Shown here: one piece after another, positions 41,659 to 50,157 of the stretch
How the letters are laid out: each line of letters starts with the position of its first letter
Numbering within the stretch: position 1 is the first letter of the stretch
NCBI RefSeq assembly: GCF_900119385.1
Contig: NZ_FPKO01000008.1
Span: 530,059-594,058 of the forward strand
Direction of reading: 5' to 3'
Length of the DNA stretch: 64,000 nt
Origin: Thermophilibacter mediterraneus
GTDB lineage: Bacteria; Actinomycetota; Coriobacteriia; Coriobacteriales; Atopobiaceae
Translations under genes and position numbers: made by a program
The notes under the pieces: model-generated
What the model was told of the DNA's origin: nothing
What the model saw: the letters and a program-made list of their open reading frames with translations, nothing else
Database searches by the model: none

Positions 41659-42668
41659 CGAGAGACCACCTCCAGCCTGTCGCCGGCACGCAGCGTGCCG
41701 GGCCGCGTCACCACGCAGAAGATGCCCTCGGTGGGCATCGCGCACTTGCCCGTGAGCCTGCGGATCTCGCAGGCGGCGTGGCACTCCTTCCCGATCTGCG
41801 TCACCACGAGCTCGGCCGACCCCGCCCTGAGCGTCGTGCCCACCGGCAGCGCCTTGAGGTCGAGCCCGCGCGTGAGGACGTTCTCCGCGAAGTCGCCGGG
41901 CGCGAGGTCGGGAAGCACGTCGCGCAGGGTGTCCACCGCCTCGGCCGGCAGCAGGCTCACCTGGCGGTGCCAGTTCCCGGCGTGCGCGTCGCCCGCGACG
42001 CCCCTGCCGACCACGAGCTCGATCTCGTCGACCGGGTGCTTGCGGGTGCCCTTTCGCTCGGAGACGCAGACCGCCTCCACCGTGCAAAGGGGACAGGCAC
42101 TTTTGCACGCTTCCTCCGGTTCAGCGTGCAAAAGTGCCTGTCCCCTTTGCACGGTGAACCTCCCGCTCGCCCCGCCGTCCTTCTCGAGCAGGCGCACCTC
42201 CTCGACCACCATGTCGCGCTGGTGCGCCTTGAGCATGTCGTAGACGGTGAGCGCCGCGACGGAGACCGCCGTGAGGGCCTCCATCTCGACGCCCGTCTCG
42301 GCGGTGCAGCGGCACTCCGCCTCGATCGCGACGCCCCCCGGCTCCACCGAGAAGCGCACGTCGACGCCCGAGAGCGGGACCTGGTGGCACATCGGCACGA
42401 GCTCCCAGCAGCGCTTGGCGGCCATGATGCCCGCCACCTGCGCCACGCCGAGCACGTCGCCCTTCCTGGACCCGCCCGTGCGCACGAGCTCCACGGTCGA
42501 GGGCGCCATGCGCACGAAGCCTGCGGCCACCGCGCGGCGGCGCGTGCGCGGCTTGCCGCCCACGTCCACCATGCGGGCGCGACCCTGGTCGTTCACGTGC
42601 GTGAGGTCGTCGCCCCTTATGCTGTCGGCGGCCGCGGGCGCCGCGGACCCGACGTTCTTCTCGGCCAC
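41655..42668 (-). CDS. moaC: MoaC-MOSC fusion joined by a repeat-encoded linker
   Basis: A 337-residue fusion. Residues 20-172 are MoaC (LTHVNDQGRARMVDVG, KGDVLGVAQVAGIMAAKR, LVPMCHQVPL, AETGVEMEALTAV), which makes cyclic pyranopterin monophosphate with MoaA. Residues 200-337 are a MOSC domain (VGRGVAGDAHAGNWHRQVSL, LAPGDFAENVLTRG, IGKECH), probably a sulfur carrier. Residues 173-196 (VQRGQALLH, then ACKSACPLCT) are encoded by an inverted pair of 27-bp elements. The simplest reading is that the repeat pair removed the stop between two adjacent genes and fused them. Start ATG at 42668, 1 bp after moaA. Confidence 0.88.
   Translation of the reverse strand: MAEKNVGSAAPAAADSIRGDDLTHVNDQGRARMVDVGGKPRTRRRAVAAGFVRMAPSTVELVRTGGSRKGDVLGVAQVAGIMAAKRCWELVPMCHQVPLSGVDVRFSVEPGGVAIEAECRCTAETGVEMEALTAVSVAALTVYDMLKAHQRDMVVEEVRLLEKDGGASGRFTVQRGQALLHAEPEEACKSACPLCTVEAVCVSERKGTRKHPVDEIELVVGRGVAGDAHAGNWHRQVSLLPAEAVDTLRDVLPDLAPGDFAENVLTRGLDLKALPVGTTLRAGSAELVVTQIGKECHAACEIRRLTGKCAMPTEGIFCVVTRPGTLRAGDRLEVVSR
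42082..42152. repeat. Inverted pair of 27-bp elements forming a domain linker
   Basis: Copies at 42082-42108 and 42126-42152 lie head to head with a 17-bp spacer. Both are read in frame as the linker between MoaC and MOSC domains. The two orientations give VQRGQALLH and CKSACPLCT, neither with a stop. Confidence 0.9.
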
Positions 42669-42669
42669 G

Positions 42670-43659
42670 CTATCCCCCTATCTCGTTCATGGCCCGCGCC
42701 GACTCGCTCGCGTGGGCCCCGTCCATCCCATGATGCGCCGGCTTGAGCGCGATCGCCGCGAGAATCGCCTCGCGCAGCGCCCCTCCCTCGAGCCCGCGCA
42801 GGCTCACCTCGTCGGCCGAGTGCAGGCACGGCTTGAGCCGACCGTCCGCCGTCACGCGGATGCGCGTGCAGCCCGCGCAGAACCGGTGGCTCATCGGCCG
42901 GATGAGCCCGACGCGACCCGCCCAGCCCGGGGCCGAGAAGAGCTCCGCCACGCCGTCGCGACCCGACCCCGCCACGGGCTCGAGCTCCGGCAGCGCCGCG
43001 AGCACCGCCTCGGCCGGCACGAAGCGCGAGCGGGACCAGCGCGCGGCCTCGCCGATGGGCATGAGCTCGATGAAGCGGACGTCGACGGGTCGCTCGCGCG
43101 CGATGCCGGCGACGTCGGCCACCTCGTCGTCGTTGACGCCCCCCATGAGGACGCAGTTGAGCTTGAGCGGTCCGAGCCCCGCGGCGAGCGCCGCCTCGAT
43201 GCCGGCGAGCGCGTCGGGGAGCCGGCCCCCGCGCGTGAGGCGCGCGTAGCGCTCCGGGCGCAGGCTGTCGAGGCTCACGTTCACGCGGTCGAGCCCCGCC
43301 GCCGCGAGCTCGGCCGCCACCGGGGCGAGCAGCGTCGCGTTGGTCGTGAGCGCGAGCTCCTCGACGCCCGGGACCTCGCGCAGCATGCGCACCAGGTCCG
43401 GCAGCCCGCGCCGCACGAGCGGCTCCCCGCCGGTGAGTCGCACCTTGCGGACGCCGAGCTCGCAGCACGCCGCCGTGATGCGGGCGAGCTCCTCGAAGGA
43501 GCAGATGTCGTCGTGCGCGAGCATGGGCACGCCGGCCGCCGGCATGCAGTACGCGCAGCGGCAGTTGCAGCGGTCCGTCACCGAGAGGCGCAGGTAGGCT
43601 ATGGGGCGGCCCTGCGCGTCGCGCGTCCGATCGTGCAAAAGTGACTGTCCCTTTTTCAC
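42670..43659 (-). CDS. moaA: GTP 3',8-cyclase
   Basis: A 329-residue radical SAM enzyme that starts molybdenum cofactor synthesis from GTP. The SAM cluster is CNCRCAYC (CxxxCxxC) near residues 30-37. GGEP follows at TGGEPLVRRG, and the second cluster Cys are in CAGCTRIRVTADGRLKPC. The GTG start at 43659 and the first nine codons (KKGQSLLH) belong to a 27-bp palindromic element. GGAGGTGA lies 6 bp upstream in modC, so this start is well placed. The classic C-terminal GG is present (MNEIGG). Confidence 0.92.
   Translation of the reverse strand: MKKGQSLLHDRTRDAQGRPIAYLRLSVTDRCNCRCAYCMPAAGVPMLAHDDICSFEELARITAACCELGVRKVRLTGGEPLVRRGLPDLVRMLREVPGVEELALTTNATLLAPVAAELAAAGLDRVNVSLDSLRPERYARLTRGGRLPDALAGIEAALAAGLGPLKLNCVLMGGVNDDEVADVAGIARERPVDVRFIELMPIGEAARWSRSRFVPAEAVLAALPELEPVAGSGRDGVAELFSAPGWAGRVGLIRPMSHRFCAGCTRIRVTADGRLKPCLHSADEVSLRGLEGGALREAILAAIALKPAHHGMDGAHASESARAMNEIGG
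43633..43659. repeat. 27-bp element supplying modC stop and moaA start
   Basis: This copy carries TTTTTCAC rather than TTTTGCAC at its right edge. On the coding strand this reads GTGA, giving the overlapping moaA start GTG and modC stop TGA. The rest encodes moaA residues 2-9. Confidence 0.88.
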
Positions 43660-44747
43660 GCTGCGTCACCTCCCGAGAGCGGCATCACGATCGACGGGTC
43701 CGCCACCACCGCGAGCTCGCGCGCGCCGGCGAGCGGCGCCCACGCGTCCTTCTCGCACTCGTAGCGCAGGAGGGCGCCGCCGGGCGTCCGCAGCATCACG
43801 ATCGTGGAGAAGGTCGAGTCTATCACGCGGTCGACCGCGCAGGGGATGACGTTGGGCTCGCCGGCCGCCCGGGCGGGGTCGGCGTGGACGCGCAGGTAGT
43901 GGGCGCGCAGGCCCGCGTGCGTCACGCCGGGCGGCACCGGGAGCGTCGTCCGGAGCTCCACGCCCCAGTCGTCGCAGGCGAGCGTCGCGCCGCGGGCGCC
44001 CCCCTCCCCCGCCACCCGCGCGCGGGAGACGTTCTTGCAGCCCGAGATGAGCGCCGCCGCAAGGGTGCTCGGCGTGGAGAAGAGCTCGGGGATCGTGAGC
44101 TTCTCCTCGGAGCGGCCGTCCGCGACCACGCAGACCGTGTCGCACAGGCGGTAGACCTCGTCTCGGTTGTGGCTCACGTACACCGAGCCGCCGGGGAACG
44201 CGCGCAGGGTGTCCGAGAGCATCATCTCGAACTCCCAGCGCAGGTGGCCGTCGAGCGCGGAGAAGGGCTCGTCGAGCAGGATCAGCTCCGGGTCGCCGGC
44301 GAGGATCCGCGCCAGCGCCACGCGCTGCTGCTGCCCGCCGGAGAGCTGGGCGGGGCGCAGGCGCTCGATCCCCTCCAGGTGGAAGGCCCGCACCTGCTCC
44401 GCCACGCGGCGGGCGCGCTCCTCGCGCGAGACCCCCACCGCCCCGGCGCCGATGTTGGCCTCGACCGTCATGTTGGGGAAGAGCGCGTACTGCTGGAAGA
44501 GGTAGCCCACGCGCCTGGCCCGCGGCGGGAGGTTCACGCGCGCCGACGAGTCGAAGAGCGCGCGCCCGTTGAGCATCACGCGCCCCTCGTCGGGGGTGAG
44601 CACCCCCGCGATGCACTTGAGCGTGAGCGACTTGCCGCACCCGGACGGACCGAGCAGCGCCAGGATCTCCGAGCTGCTCTCGACCTCGAAGGACACGTCG
44701 AGCGAGAAGGACCCGAGCCGCTTGCGGACGTCAACGACAAGGCTCAT
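43656..44747 (-). CDS. modC: Molybdate ABC transporter ATPase
   Basis: A 363-residue ATPase: Walker A GPSGCGKS, signature [15 protein letters not shown], Walker [13 protein letters not shown], and a C-terminal regulatory part with a TOBE-like segment ([20 protein letters not shown]). Length fits ModC. Its ATG overlaps the modB stop as ATGA, and its TGA overlaps the moaA GTG within a palindromic element. It supplies molybdate for the Moco genes downstream. Confidence 0.92.
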   Translation of the reverse strand: MSLVVDVRKRLGSFSLDVSFEVESSSEILALLGPSGCGKSLTLKCIAGVLTPDEGRVMLNGRALFDSSARVNLPPRARRVGYLFQQYALFPNMTVEANIGAGAVGVSREERARRVAEQVRAFHLEGIERLRPAQLSGGQQQRVALARILAGDPELILLDEPFSALDGHLRWEFEMMLSDTLRAFPGGSVYVSHNRDEVYRLCDTVCVVADGRSEEKLTIPELFSTPSTLAAALISGCKNVSRARVAGEGGARGATLACDDWGVELRTTLPVPPGVTHAGLRAHYLRVHADPARAAGEPNVIPCAVDRVIDSTFSTIVMLRTPGGALLRYECEKDAWAPLAGARELAVVADPSIVMPLSGGDAA

Positions 44748-45433
44748 CGCGCGCCCGCCCTTCTCGCGGCCGCGCCGGCGCGGCCGCGCGCCTCGAACCA
44801 GTTCATGGCGAGCAGCACCACGGCCGAGATGGCCAGGTTCACGAGGACCCACGTGAGGGCCCCCGCGTCGTCTCCGGTGCGCCAGAGCTGGTAGACCGTG
44901 GTGGCCACGGTGGCCGTCGACCCCGGCGTGTAGCCGCACAGCATCGACGTGGCCCCGTACTCGCCGAGGGCGCGCGCGAAGGCCAGCACCGCCCCGGCGA
45001 CGATCCCCTGCAGGCAGCAGGGCATCTTCACGCGCCAGAATATCCAGCGCTCGGAGTGGCCGAGGGTGCGCGCGGCGTCGGCGAGCGTCGGGTCGAAGGC
45101 CTCGAAGGCGCCGCGCGCCGTGCGGTACATGAGCGGGAAGCTCACGATCACGGTGGCGAAGACGGCGGCGTACCAGACCATCGTGAGGCGCAGGTCGAGC
45201 AGCTGCGCCGCGAGCGCGCCGAGGGGTCGGCGGGGGCCGAGCAGGACGAGCAGCAGGTACCCCACCACCGTGGGCGGCAGCACCAGCGGCAGCGTGAGAA
45301 CCACGTCGAGCGCGCCCTTCACGAGGCGCGGTGCGCGGGCCACGAGGTTCGCGAGCCAGATGCCCGCGAAGAACACGACCACCGTCGAGATGGCCGCGAT
45401 GCGCAGCGAGTTTATGAGCGGGTACCAGTCCAT
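44744..45433 (-). CDS. modB: Molybdate ABC transporter permease
   Basis: A 229-residue permease with five to six membrane helices and the EAA-type loop RTLGHSERWIFWRVKMPCCLQGI followed by FARALGEYGATSML, the ModB signature. The ATG at 45433 has GAAGGA 6 bp upstream. An in-frame GTG at 45523 inside the upstream palindromic element would add 30 residues of repeat-derived peptide before the first helix and is less likely. Confidence 0.92.
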   Translation of the reverse strand: MDWYPLINSLRIAAISTVVVFFAGIWLANLVARAPRLVKGALDVVLTLPLVLPPTVVGYLLLVLLGPRRPLGALAAQLLDLRLTMVWYAAVFATVIVSFPLMYRTARGAFEAFDPTLADAARTLGHSERWIFWRVKMPCCLQGIVAGAVLAFARALGEYGATSMLCGYTPGSTATVATTVYQLWRTGDDAGALTWVLVNLAISAVVLLAMNWFEARGRAGAAARRAGAR

Positions 45434-45447
45434 GCGCGGTCCTTCGC

Positions 45448-45523
45448 GTGCAAAAGGGACAGGCACTTTTGCACAGTCGCACAGATGGGGCGAAGCGTGC
45501 AAAAGTGCCTGTCCCTTTTGCAC
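45448..45523. repeat. Inverted pair of 27-bp elements between modA and modB
   Basis: Copies at 45448-45474 and 45497-45523 lie head to head with a 22-bp spacer, filling most of the 99-bp modA-modB gap. A hairpin here could protect the modA mRNA 3' end and set a modA:modB expression ratio, as REP pairs do elsewhere. Confidence 0.88.
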
Positions 45524-45532
45524 GCTTCCGCG

Positions 45533-46390
45533 CTACGCGAGCGGGGTGAAGCCGACCTCCTCGAAGCACGCGGACGCGTCCGCGCCCTTGAGGAACTCGA
45601 GGAGCGCCGCGGCGCCCTCGGGGTTCGGGGCGTTCTTGGTCGCCGCGGAGGGGTAGACGACCTGGCCGCACATGTCGGGCGTCGCCTCGTCGACGACCTC
45701 GAGGCCGTCGGAGTAGGCGTCGGTCTGGTAGATGACGCCGCAGTCGACCGTGGCCTCGGCGACCTGGGAGGTCACCTCCTTGACGTTGGAGCCGTAGGTG
45801 ATGGTCCCGGCCGCCGCCAGGGCCGCCTCGTCGAGGCCGTAGAACTCGAGGATGGCCTGCGTGTACTGGCCGACCGGCACGTCGGAGTTACCCATGGCCA
45901 TGAAGACGTCGCCCGCGCGGAGCAGCTCGGCGAGCTGGTCGAAGCTCTCGATGCCCTTGGGGTTGCCCTCCGGGACGGCCAGGGCGACCTTGTTCTCGAG
46001 GATGTCGAAGCGGCTCGCCGAGTCGATGAGGTCGAGGCCGTCGGTGTTGTCGCCGGTGGTGTCCTCGGCGTCGAGCTGGTTCATCTGCTTCTGGCCCGCG
46101 GAGATGAAGACGTCGCACTCCGCGCCCTCCTCGATCTGGGTCTTGAGCGTGCCCGAGGAGTCGAAGTTGAAGCTGAGCTCGTACTGCGGGTACTCGTCGG
46201 TGAACAGGCCGCCCGCCTTGGTGAGGCTCTCCTCCATGGAGGCGGCGGCAAAGACCGTGACCGTGCTGGTCTCGGCCGCGGGCTCGGCGTCGTCGCTCGG
46301 GGCGGCGTCGTTCGCCTCGCAGGCCACGAGCCCGGCCACGAGCAGCGCGGCGGCCCCCCCGACGAACGTCCTTCTGGTCAGTGCGCTCAT
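45533..46390 (-). CDS. modA: Molybdate-binding lipoprotein
   Basis: A 285-residue periplasmic-binding lipoprotein. It has a twin-Arg-like start (LTRRTFVGG), lipobox VAC near residue 24, then the ModA fold: VTVFAAASMEESL, FNFDSSGTLKTQIEEGAECDVFISA and MGNSDVPVGQYTQAILEFYG. The Ser, Ser and Tyr-containing oxyanion site of ModA is recognisable. The ATG at 46390 follows the yqeB-xdhC stop by 8 bp; an in-frame GTG at 46399 is an alternative. Confidence 0.92.
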   Translation of the reverse strand: MSALTRRTFVGGAAALLVAGLVACEANDAAPSDDAEPAAETSTVTVFAAASMEESLTKAGGLFTDEYPQYELSFNFDSSGTLKTQIEEGAECDVFISAGQKQMNQLDAEDTTGDNTDGLDLIDSASRFDILENKVALAVPEGNPKGIESFDQLAELLRAGDVFMAMGNSDVPVGQYTQAILEFYGLDEAALAAAGTITYGSNVKEVTSQVAEATVDCGVIYQTDAYSDGLEVVDEATPDMCGQVVYPSAATKNAPNPEGAAALLEFLKGADASACFEEVGFTPLA

Positions 46391-46398
46391 GGCTCCCA

Positions 46399-48267
46399 CT
46401 ATCTCTGGGTCTCGCGCCGCTCCGCGCGGCAGCGGATGAGCTGCGCGACGATGGAGACGGCTATCTCGGCGGGCGTGACGGCGAGGATGTCCTCACCGAT
46501 GGGCATGTGGACCGCGTCGACGCGCTCGACGGGGACCCCGGCCGCAAGCAGGCGCTCTCGCGCGAGGTCCGACTTGCGTCGGCTCCCGATGCAGCCCACG
46601 TACGCGGGCTGCGCGTCGCGGGAGAGCACGGCGAGAAGAACGGTCTCGTCGTGAACGTGGCCGTGCGTGAGCACCACGACCGCGTCACGGGGCGCGATGG
46701 TCGCGGAGGCGGCGAGCTGATCGAACGGGCCGCAGCTGAGCGTTGCCGCGTCGGGAAGGCTGTCGGGCGTGGCGAGCTCCGGACGGTCGTCGTAGACGTG
46801 CGGCTCGAAGCCCACCCGGGCCGCGAGCCCCACGAGCGCGGCGCCGACGTGGCCCGCGCCGAAGACGTGCAGGCGCGCGCGGGCGCAGACGGGCTCTCGG
46901 TAGGTCCCGGCGGCGTCGTCCCACGTCGGGCGGGCGAGGCGTGAGGCCTGGGCGATCGAGAGCGAGGGCTCCGCGCGGTCAGCCCACCGCTCCTCGACGA
47001 CGACCGGCTCGTCGCGGTCGAGCGCGCGGAGAAGGTCGCGGAGGACGGGAAGGTCGCGCCCGGAGAGCGCGCGCACCGCCAGAAGGGCGTCGCCGCCGCA
47101 CGCCATCTCGTCGCCCGTGCGGTACCACTCGAGGCTCGGCGCGGCGCCGGCGAGCGCCTCGCGGGCGCGCACGATGGCGAGGCGCTCGACCGCGCCCCCG
47201 CCGACCGTCCCGAGCAGGCGCCCGCCCTCGGTCACGGCGAGGCGCGCGCCCTCGTGGCGCGGCATCGAGCCGCGGGTCGCGAGCAGGCTCGCAAGACCCA
47301 CGCGGCGCCCGGCCGAGAGCTCCCCCGCGAGCGCCGAGACGAAGGCCGCGTCGGAGAGGGACCCGTTCACGTGCGGGTTGTGGACGATTTCCGGCCCCAG
47401 ACCGTCCGCAACCCGCACATGGTTGGGGACGTGCTGGTTGTGGACGATTTCCGGCCCCAGACCGTCCGCAACCCGCACGTTCTTGTCGCCGGAGAGCGCG
47501 AGGATCGCCTCGAGCACGCCGCCGCCCACCGCGAGCGCCTTGTCCGACGAGCTGCGGATGTACTCGGGGTGGCAGCGCGGGTCAACGTCGCCGGACTTCA
47601 TGCCCTCGCGCACGGCGACGCCCCGCTGGAGCAGGCCGCGCACGACGCCGTCGATCGTCGCGCGCATGGGCACGCCCGCCACCGTGGCGCAGACGTCCCC
47701 GGCCGCGACCTGCGCCCCGATCTCGACGCAGGGCTCGAAGACGCCGTCCGCGGGGGCGCGCATCACGCGCTCGCCGGCGTAGCCGCCGATGAGGCCGGGG
47801 ACCGCCGTGTTGGGGAGCGGCGAGCCCTCGTAGTAGACGCGCCCGAGATAGTGTCCGCGCATGGTCTCGACCGCGGCGTCGCAGTCGACCCGCGCCGTGA
47901 AGCCGGGGCCGACCCCCACGACGACCGGCGCCATGTCGCGCGTGGTCCCGAGGTTGCGCTTGGCGAGAATCGCGTCGACGAGCGCGTCGGGGCGAAGCTC
48001 CGCCACGCAGCGGGCGTCGGGGTCGACGAGGACGGCGACGTCGCCTGATCCGGCCACGGAGCGCGCCTCCCCGGCGTCCGCGCAGAGCGCGCCGCGAACG
48101 TCCTCGACGCGCACCTCGCCCAGCCGGATCGCCTCCGAGAAGCACACGGTGCGCCGGATGGACGTGGGCACCGCGAGGTCGCACATCACCACCTCCATGC
48201 CCGCCCGGCGCAGGCGCAGCGCGACGCCCGACGCGATGTCCCCGGCGCCGCGAATCACCACCAGCAT
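46399..48267 (-). CDS. yqeB: YqeB-XdhC fusion joined by a repeat-encoded linker
   Basis: A 622-residue fusion of two maturation factors. Residues 1-262 are YqeB (EF2563-type selenium-dependent molybdenum hydroxylase protein): VVIRGAGDIASGVALRLRRAG, DALVDAILAKRN and GHYLGRVYYEGSPLPNTAVPG. Residues 300-622 are XdhC (LLATRGSMPRHEGARLAV, ARLHVFGAGHVGAALVGLAA, YVGCIGSRRKS), which handles the cofactor for xanthine dehydrogenase-type enzymes. Residues 264-299 come from two 48-bp palindromic repeats and read VRVADGLGPEIVHN twice. GGGAG precedes the ATG at 48267. It heads the molybdate/Moco operon behind a ModE-like box. Confidence 0.88.
   Translation of the reverse strand: MLVVIRGAGDIASGVALRLRRAGMEVVMCDLAVPTSIRRTVCFSEAIRLGEVRVEDVRGALCADAGEARSVAGSGDVAVLVDPDARCVAELRPDALVDAILAKRNLGTTRDMAPVVVGVGPGFTARVDCDAAVETMRGHYLGRVYYEGSPLPNTAVPGLIGGYAGERVMRAPADGVFEPCVEIGAQVAAGDVCATVAGVPMRATIDGVVRGLLQRGVAVREGMKSGDVDPRCHPEYIRSSSDKALAVGGGVLEAILALSGDKNVRVADGLGPEIVHNQHVPNHVRVADGLGPEIVHNPHVNGSLSDAAFVSALAGELSAGRRVGLASLLATRGSMPRHEGARLAVTEGGRLLGTVGGGAVERLAIVRAREALAGAAPSLEWYRTGDEMACGGDALLAVRALSGRDLPVLRDLLRALDRDEPVVVEERWADRAEPSLSIAQASRLARPTWDDAAGTYREPVCARARLHVFGAGHVGAALVGLAARVGFEPHVYDDRPELATPDSLPDAATLSCGPFDQLAASATIAPRDAVVVLTHGHVHDETVLLAVLSRDAQPAYVGCIGSRRKSDLARERLLAAGVPVERVDAVHMPIGEDILAVTPAEIAVSIVAQLIRCRAERRETQR
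47371..47478. repeat. Two 48-bp palindromic repeats forming a domain linker
   Basis: Units at 47371-47418 and 47431-47478 have the same arms as the pair at 3569-3677 (GTGCGGGTTGTGGAC and GTCCGCAACCCGCAC), though one starts GTGCTGG. They are direct repeats with a 60-bp period, so 20 codons per unit keep the frame open. They code for the linker of the YqeB-XdhC protein. The flanking GACAAGAAC resembles the GAGAAGAAC next to the copy at 3569. Confidence 0.9.
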
Positions 48268-48373
48268 GCGCGCAACTCCCCTCTCACGCGGGCCCCAACG
48301 CCGGGTGCCCCGCAGGTCGACCCCCCAAAAAAAGCGGCCTGACCCTCCGTGCCTCATATCGTTTTTGCAGGTC

Positions 48374-48401
48374 ATCGTTATGTTTTCTAAAATATAACGC
48401 T
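48374..48401. promoter_or_regulatory. ModE-like operator upstream of the molybdate/Moco operon
   Basis: Arms ATCGTTATGTTTT and AAAATATAACGCT pair at 11 of 13 positions around CT. This resembles the enterobacterial ModE box (ATCG.TATATA-N6-TATATAACGAT). It sits 107 bp before the yqeB start in an AT-rich patch within an otherwise GC-rich region. A ModE-type HTH domain is encoded at 57661-58605. Molybdate-dependent repression is inferred. Confidence 0.7.
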
Positions 48402-48551
48402 CGACGACCGCCTTCGGATTCCAATTGGTCAGTATAACTCACAATCTGTTTGGCCCTCACGCGGCGACGCGTCGGGGCCCGCGAACGGTCGCGGCGCGCC
48501 CACGGGCGGCGCCGGGGCAACGGGGTGCGCGCCGGGGCCGGGGCCGGCTCG

Positions 48552-49700
48552 TCAGGCCGCCGCGATCTCGCGAATCGCCGCGGCGGCGACGTCGACCTCC
48601 TCCTCCGTCGTGAACCACCCGCAGCTCAGGCGCACGATTCCCTGGCGCTCCGTTCCCAGGGCCCGGTGCATGAGCGGGGCGCAGTGGGCGCCGGCTCGGC
48701 AGGCGATCCCCCAGCCCGCCGCGAGCGCGTCGGCGACCTCGTCCGAGCCGAGCCCGTCGACGCACAGCGCCACGACGCTCCCGCAGCGCTCGGGCGCCAC
48801 GTCCCACCCCCCGTGCACCGTGACGCCCGGCAGGCCGCGCACTCCCTCGTAGAGCCGTCGCGCGAGCTCGTGCTCGCGCGCGCCCACCGCCGCGGGGCCG
48901 CCGTTCCTCTCGATGAAGGCGATGCCGGCCTCCAGGCCGGCCAGCCCGTGGGCGTTGGCCGTGCCCGCCTCCATGCGGGTCGGCCAGTCGAGCGGGTGCC
49001 GGCGCTCGAAGGAGCGCACGCCCGAGCCCCCCTCGGCCCAGGGGAGCACCTCGACTCCCTCCGCGACCGCCATCCCGCCCGTGCCCTGGGGCCCCATGAG
49101 GCCCTTGTGCCCGGTGAAGCAGACCACGTCGATGCCCGCCTCGCGCATGTCCAGGGGCACCGCCCCCGCCGTCTGCGACGCGTCCACCAGGCAGAGCGCC
49201 CCCGCGGCGTGCGCCATCTCGGCCACGCGCGCCACGTCCACGAGGTTTCCGGTCACGTTGGATGCGTGCGTCACCGACACGAGCCGCGTTCCGGGCGTCA
49301 CCAGCCGCTCGAGCTCGTCCATGTCCAGGAAGGCGTGCCCGTCGCAGGGCGCGTGGGCGACCTCGACGCCGCGCTCGTCCGCCAGCCGCGCGAGCGGGCG
49401 AAGCACGGAGTTGTGCTCCAGCACCGTGGTGACCACGCGATCCCCCGGCCGCACCAGGCCCGACAGGGCGGCGTTGAGCGCCTCCGTGGCGTTCGCCGAG
49501 AAGCACACGTGGTCGGCGCGGGGGCATCCCAGCAGGCGCGCGACCGCCTCGCGACAGCGCCAGACCACGCGCCCGGCGTCGAGCGCTCCGGCACCGGCGC
49601 CGCGCCCGGCGTTGCCGAGCGTCGTCAGCGCGCTCGTCACCGCATCGACCACCTCCCGCGGCTTGCGGATCGTGGTCGCGGCGTTGTCCAGGTAGATCAT
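48552..49700 (-). CDS. Cysteine desulfurase-like PLP enzyme
   Basis: A 382-residue class V aminotransferase fold enzyme of the type found with selenium-dependent hydroxylases. YLDNAATT opens the fold, SANATEALNAAL and SVTHASNVTG follow, and the PLP Lys is in CFTGHKGLMGPQGTGG. The C-terminal loop has the active Cys in CRAGAHCAPL. It may mobilise selenium or sulfur from (seleno)cysteine. The ATG at 49700 has GAGG upstream. It is the last gene of the yjiM-yjiL-yedF-DUF3343 group. Confidence 0.88.
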   Translation of the reverse strand: MIYLDNAATTIRKPREVVDAVTSALTTLGNAGRGAGAGALDAGRVVWRCREAVARLLGCPRADHVCFSANATEALNAALSGLVRPGDRVVTTVLEHNSVLRPLARLADERGVEVAHAPCDGHAFLDMDELERLVTPGTRLVSVTHASNVTGNLVDVARVAEMAHAAGALCLVDASQTAGAVPLDMREAGIDVVCFTGHKGLMGPQGTGGMAVAEGVEVLPWAEGGSGVRSFERRHPLDWPTRMEAGTANAHGLAGLEAGIAFIERNGGPAAVGAREHELARRLYEGVRGLPGVTVHGGWDVAPERCGSVVALCVDGLGSDEVADALAAGWGIACRAGAHCAPLMHRALGTERQGIVRLSCGWFTTEEEVDVAAAAIREIAAA

Positions 49701-49748
49701 CGACCTCACGTCCTTCTCGCCGGGCGGTTTCTCGACGGACGGCAAACG

Positions 49749-49859
49749 GTAGGAGCAAAACGACACTCTTGGCGAGAAAAACGTCGTCTCGCGCCTACAA
49801 GCTCAGACTGTAGGAGAGAAACGACGTTTCTGCCCCGCAAAGTGTCGTCTCGCGCCTAC
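49749..49859. repeat. 50-bp palindromic repeat, two copies (another family)
   Basis: Units at 49749-49798 and 49810-49859 begin GTAGGAG and end GTCGTCTCGCGCCTAC, with internal AAACGAC and partly paired GTCGT. They are direct repeats with a 61-bp period, and AAGCTC follows each. They fill the gap between the DUF3343 gene and the desulfurase-like gene, just ahead of the latter's start. Confidence 0.8.
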
Positions 49860-49899
49860 AAGCTCGGGCCGTACGCCGCGGCCCTACGACCCCGCCGCC

Positions 49900-50154
49900 C
49901 TATCGCACGAACTCCAGCAGCTCGACCACGGCCATCGCCTCGACGGCGACGCCGTCCTCGGCGAGCGCCGCCGCGAGCTCGTCGCGCAGCTCCGGCGCCG
50001 CCTTCCACGCCAGCCCGCACCCCGCCGAGACCTCCCCCGGCACGGGGATCATCCGACCGGGGAGCCCCCGGCGGACGCAGCTCTCCTCGCACGCCATCGC
50101 CGCGGCAGTGGTGGGAAAGCTCACCACGAGCGACGGCACCCGGGCGCGCCGCAT
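49900..50154 (-). CDS. DUF3343 protein, putative Se/S carrier
   Basis: An 84-residue protein with the DUF3343 pattern: VVSFPTTAAAMACEESC near the start, GRMIPVPGEVSAGCGLAWK in the middle. The conserved Cys at 'SAGCGLA' is the likely carrier site. Genes of this family sit beside yedF and selD in selenium loci; its chemistry is unproven. It begins 3 bp after the yedF stop. Confidence 0.82.
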   Translation of the reverse strand: MRRARVPSLVVSFPTTAAAMACEESCVRRGLPGRMIPVPGEVSAGCGLAWKAAPELRDELAAALAEDGVAVEAMAVVELLEFVR

Positions 50155-50157
50155 CCC

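Noticed and set aside
45434..45523. Extended ModB start within the repeat pair
   Set aside because: The frame is open from a GTG in the repeat, but the ATG at 45433 has a better ribosome site and begins the conserved membrane segment.
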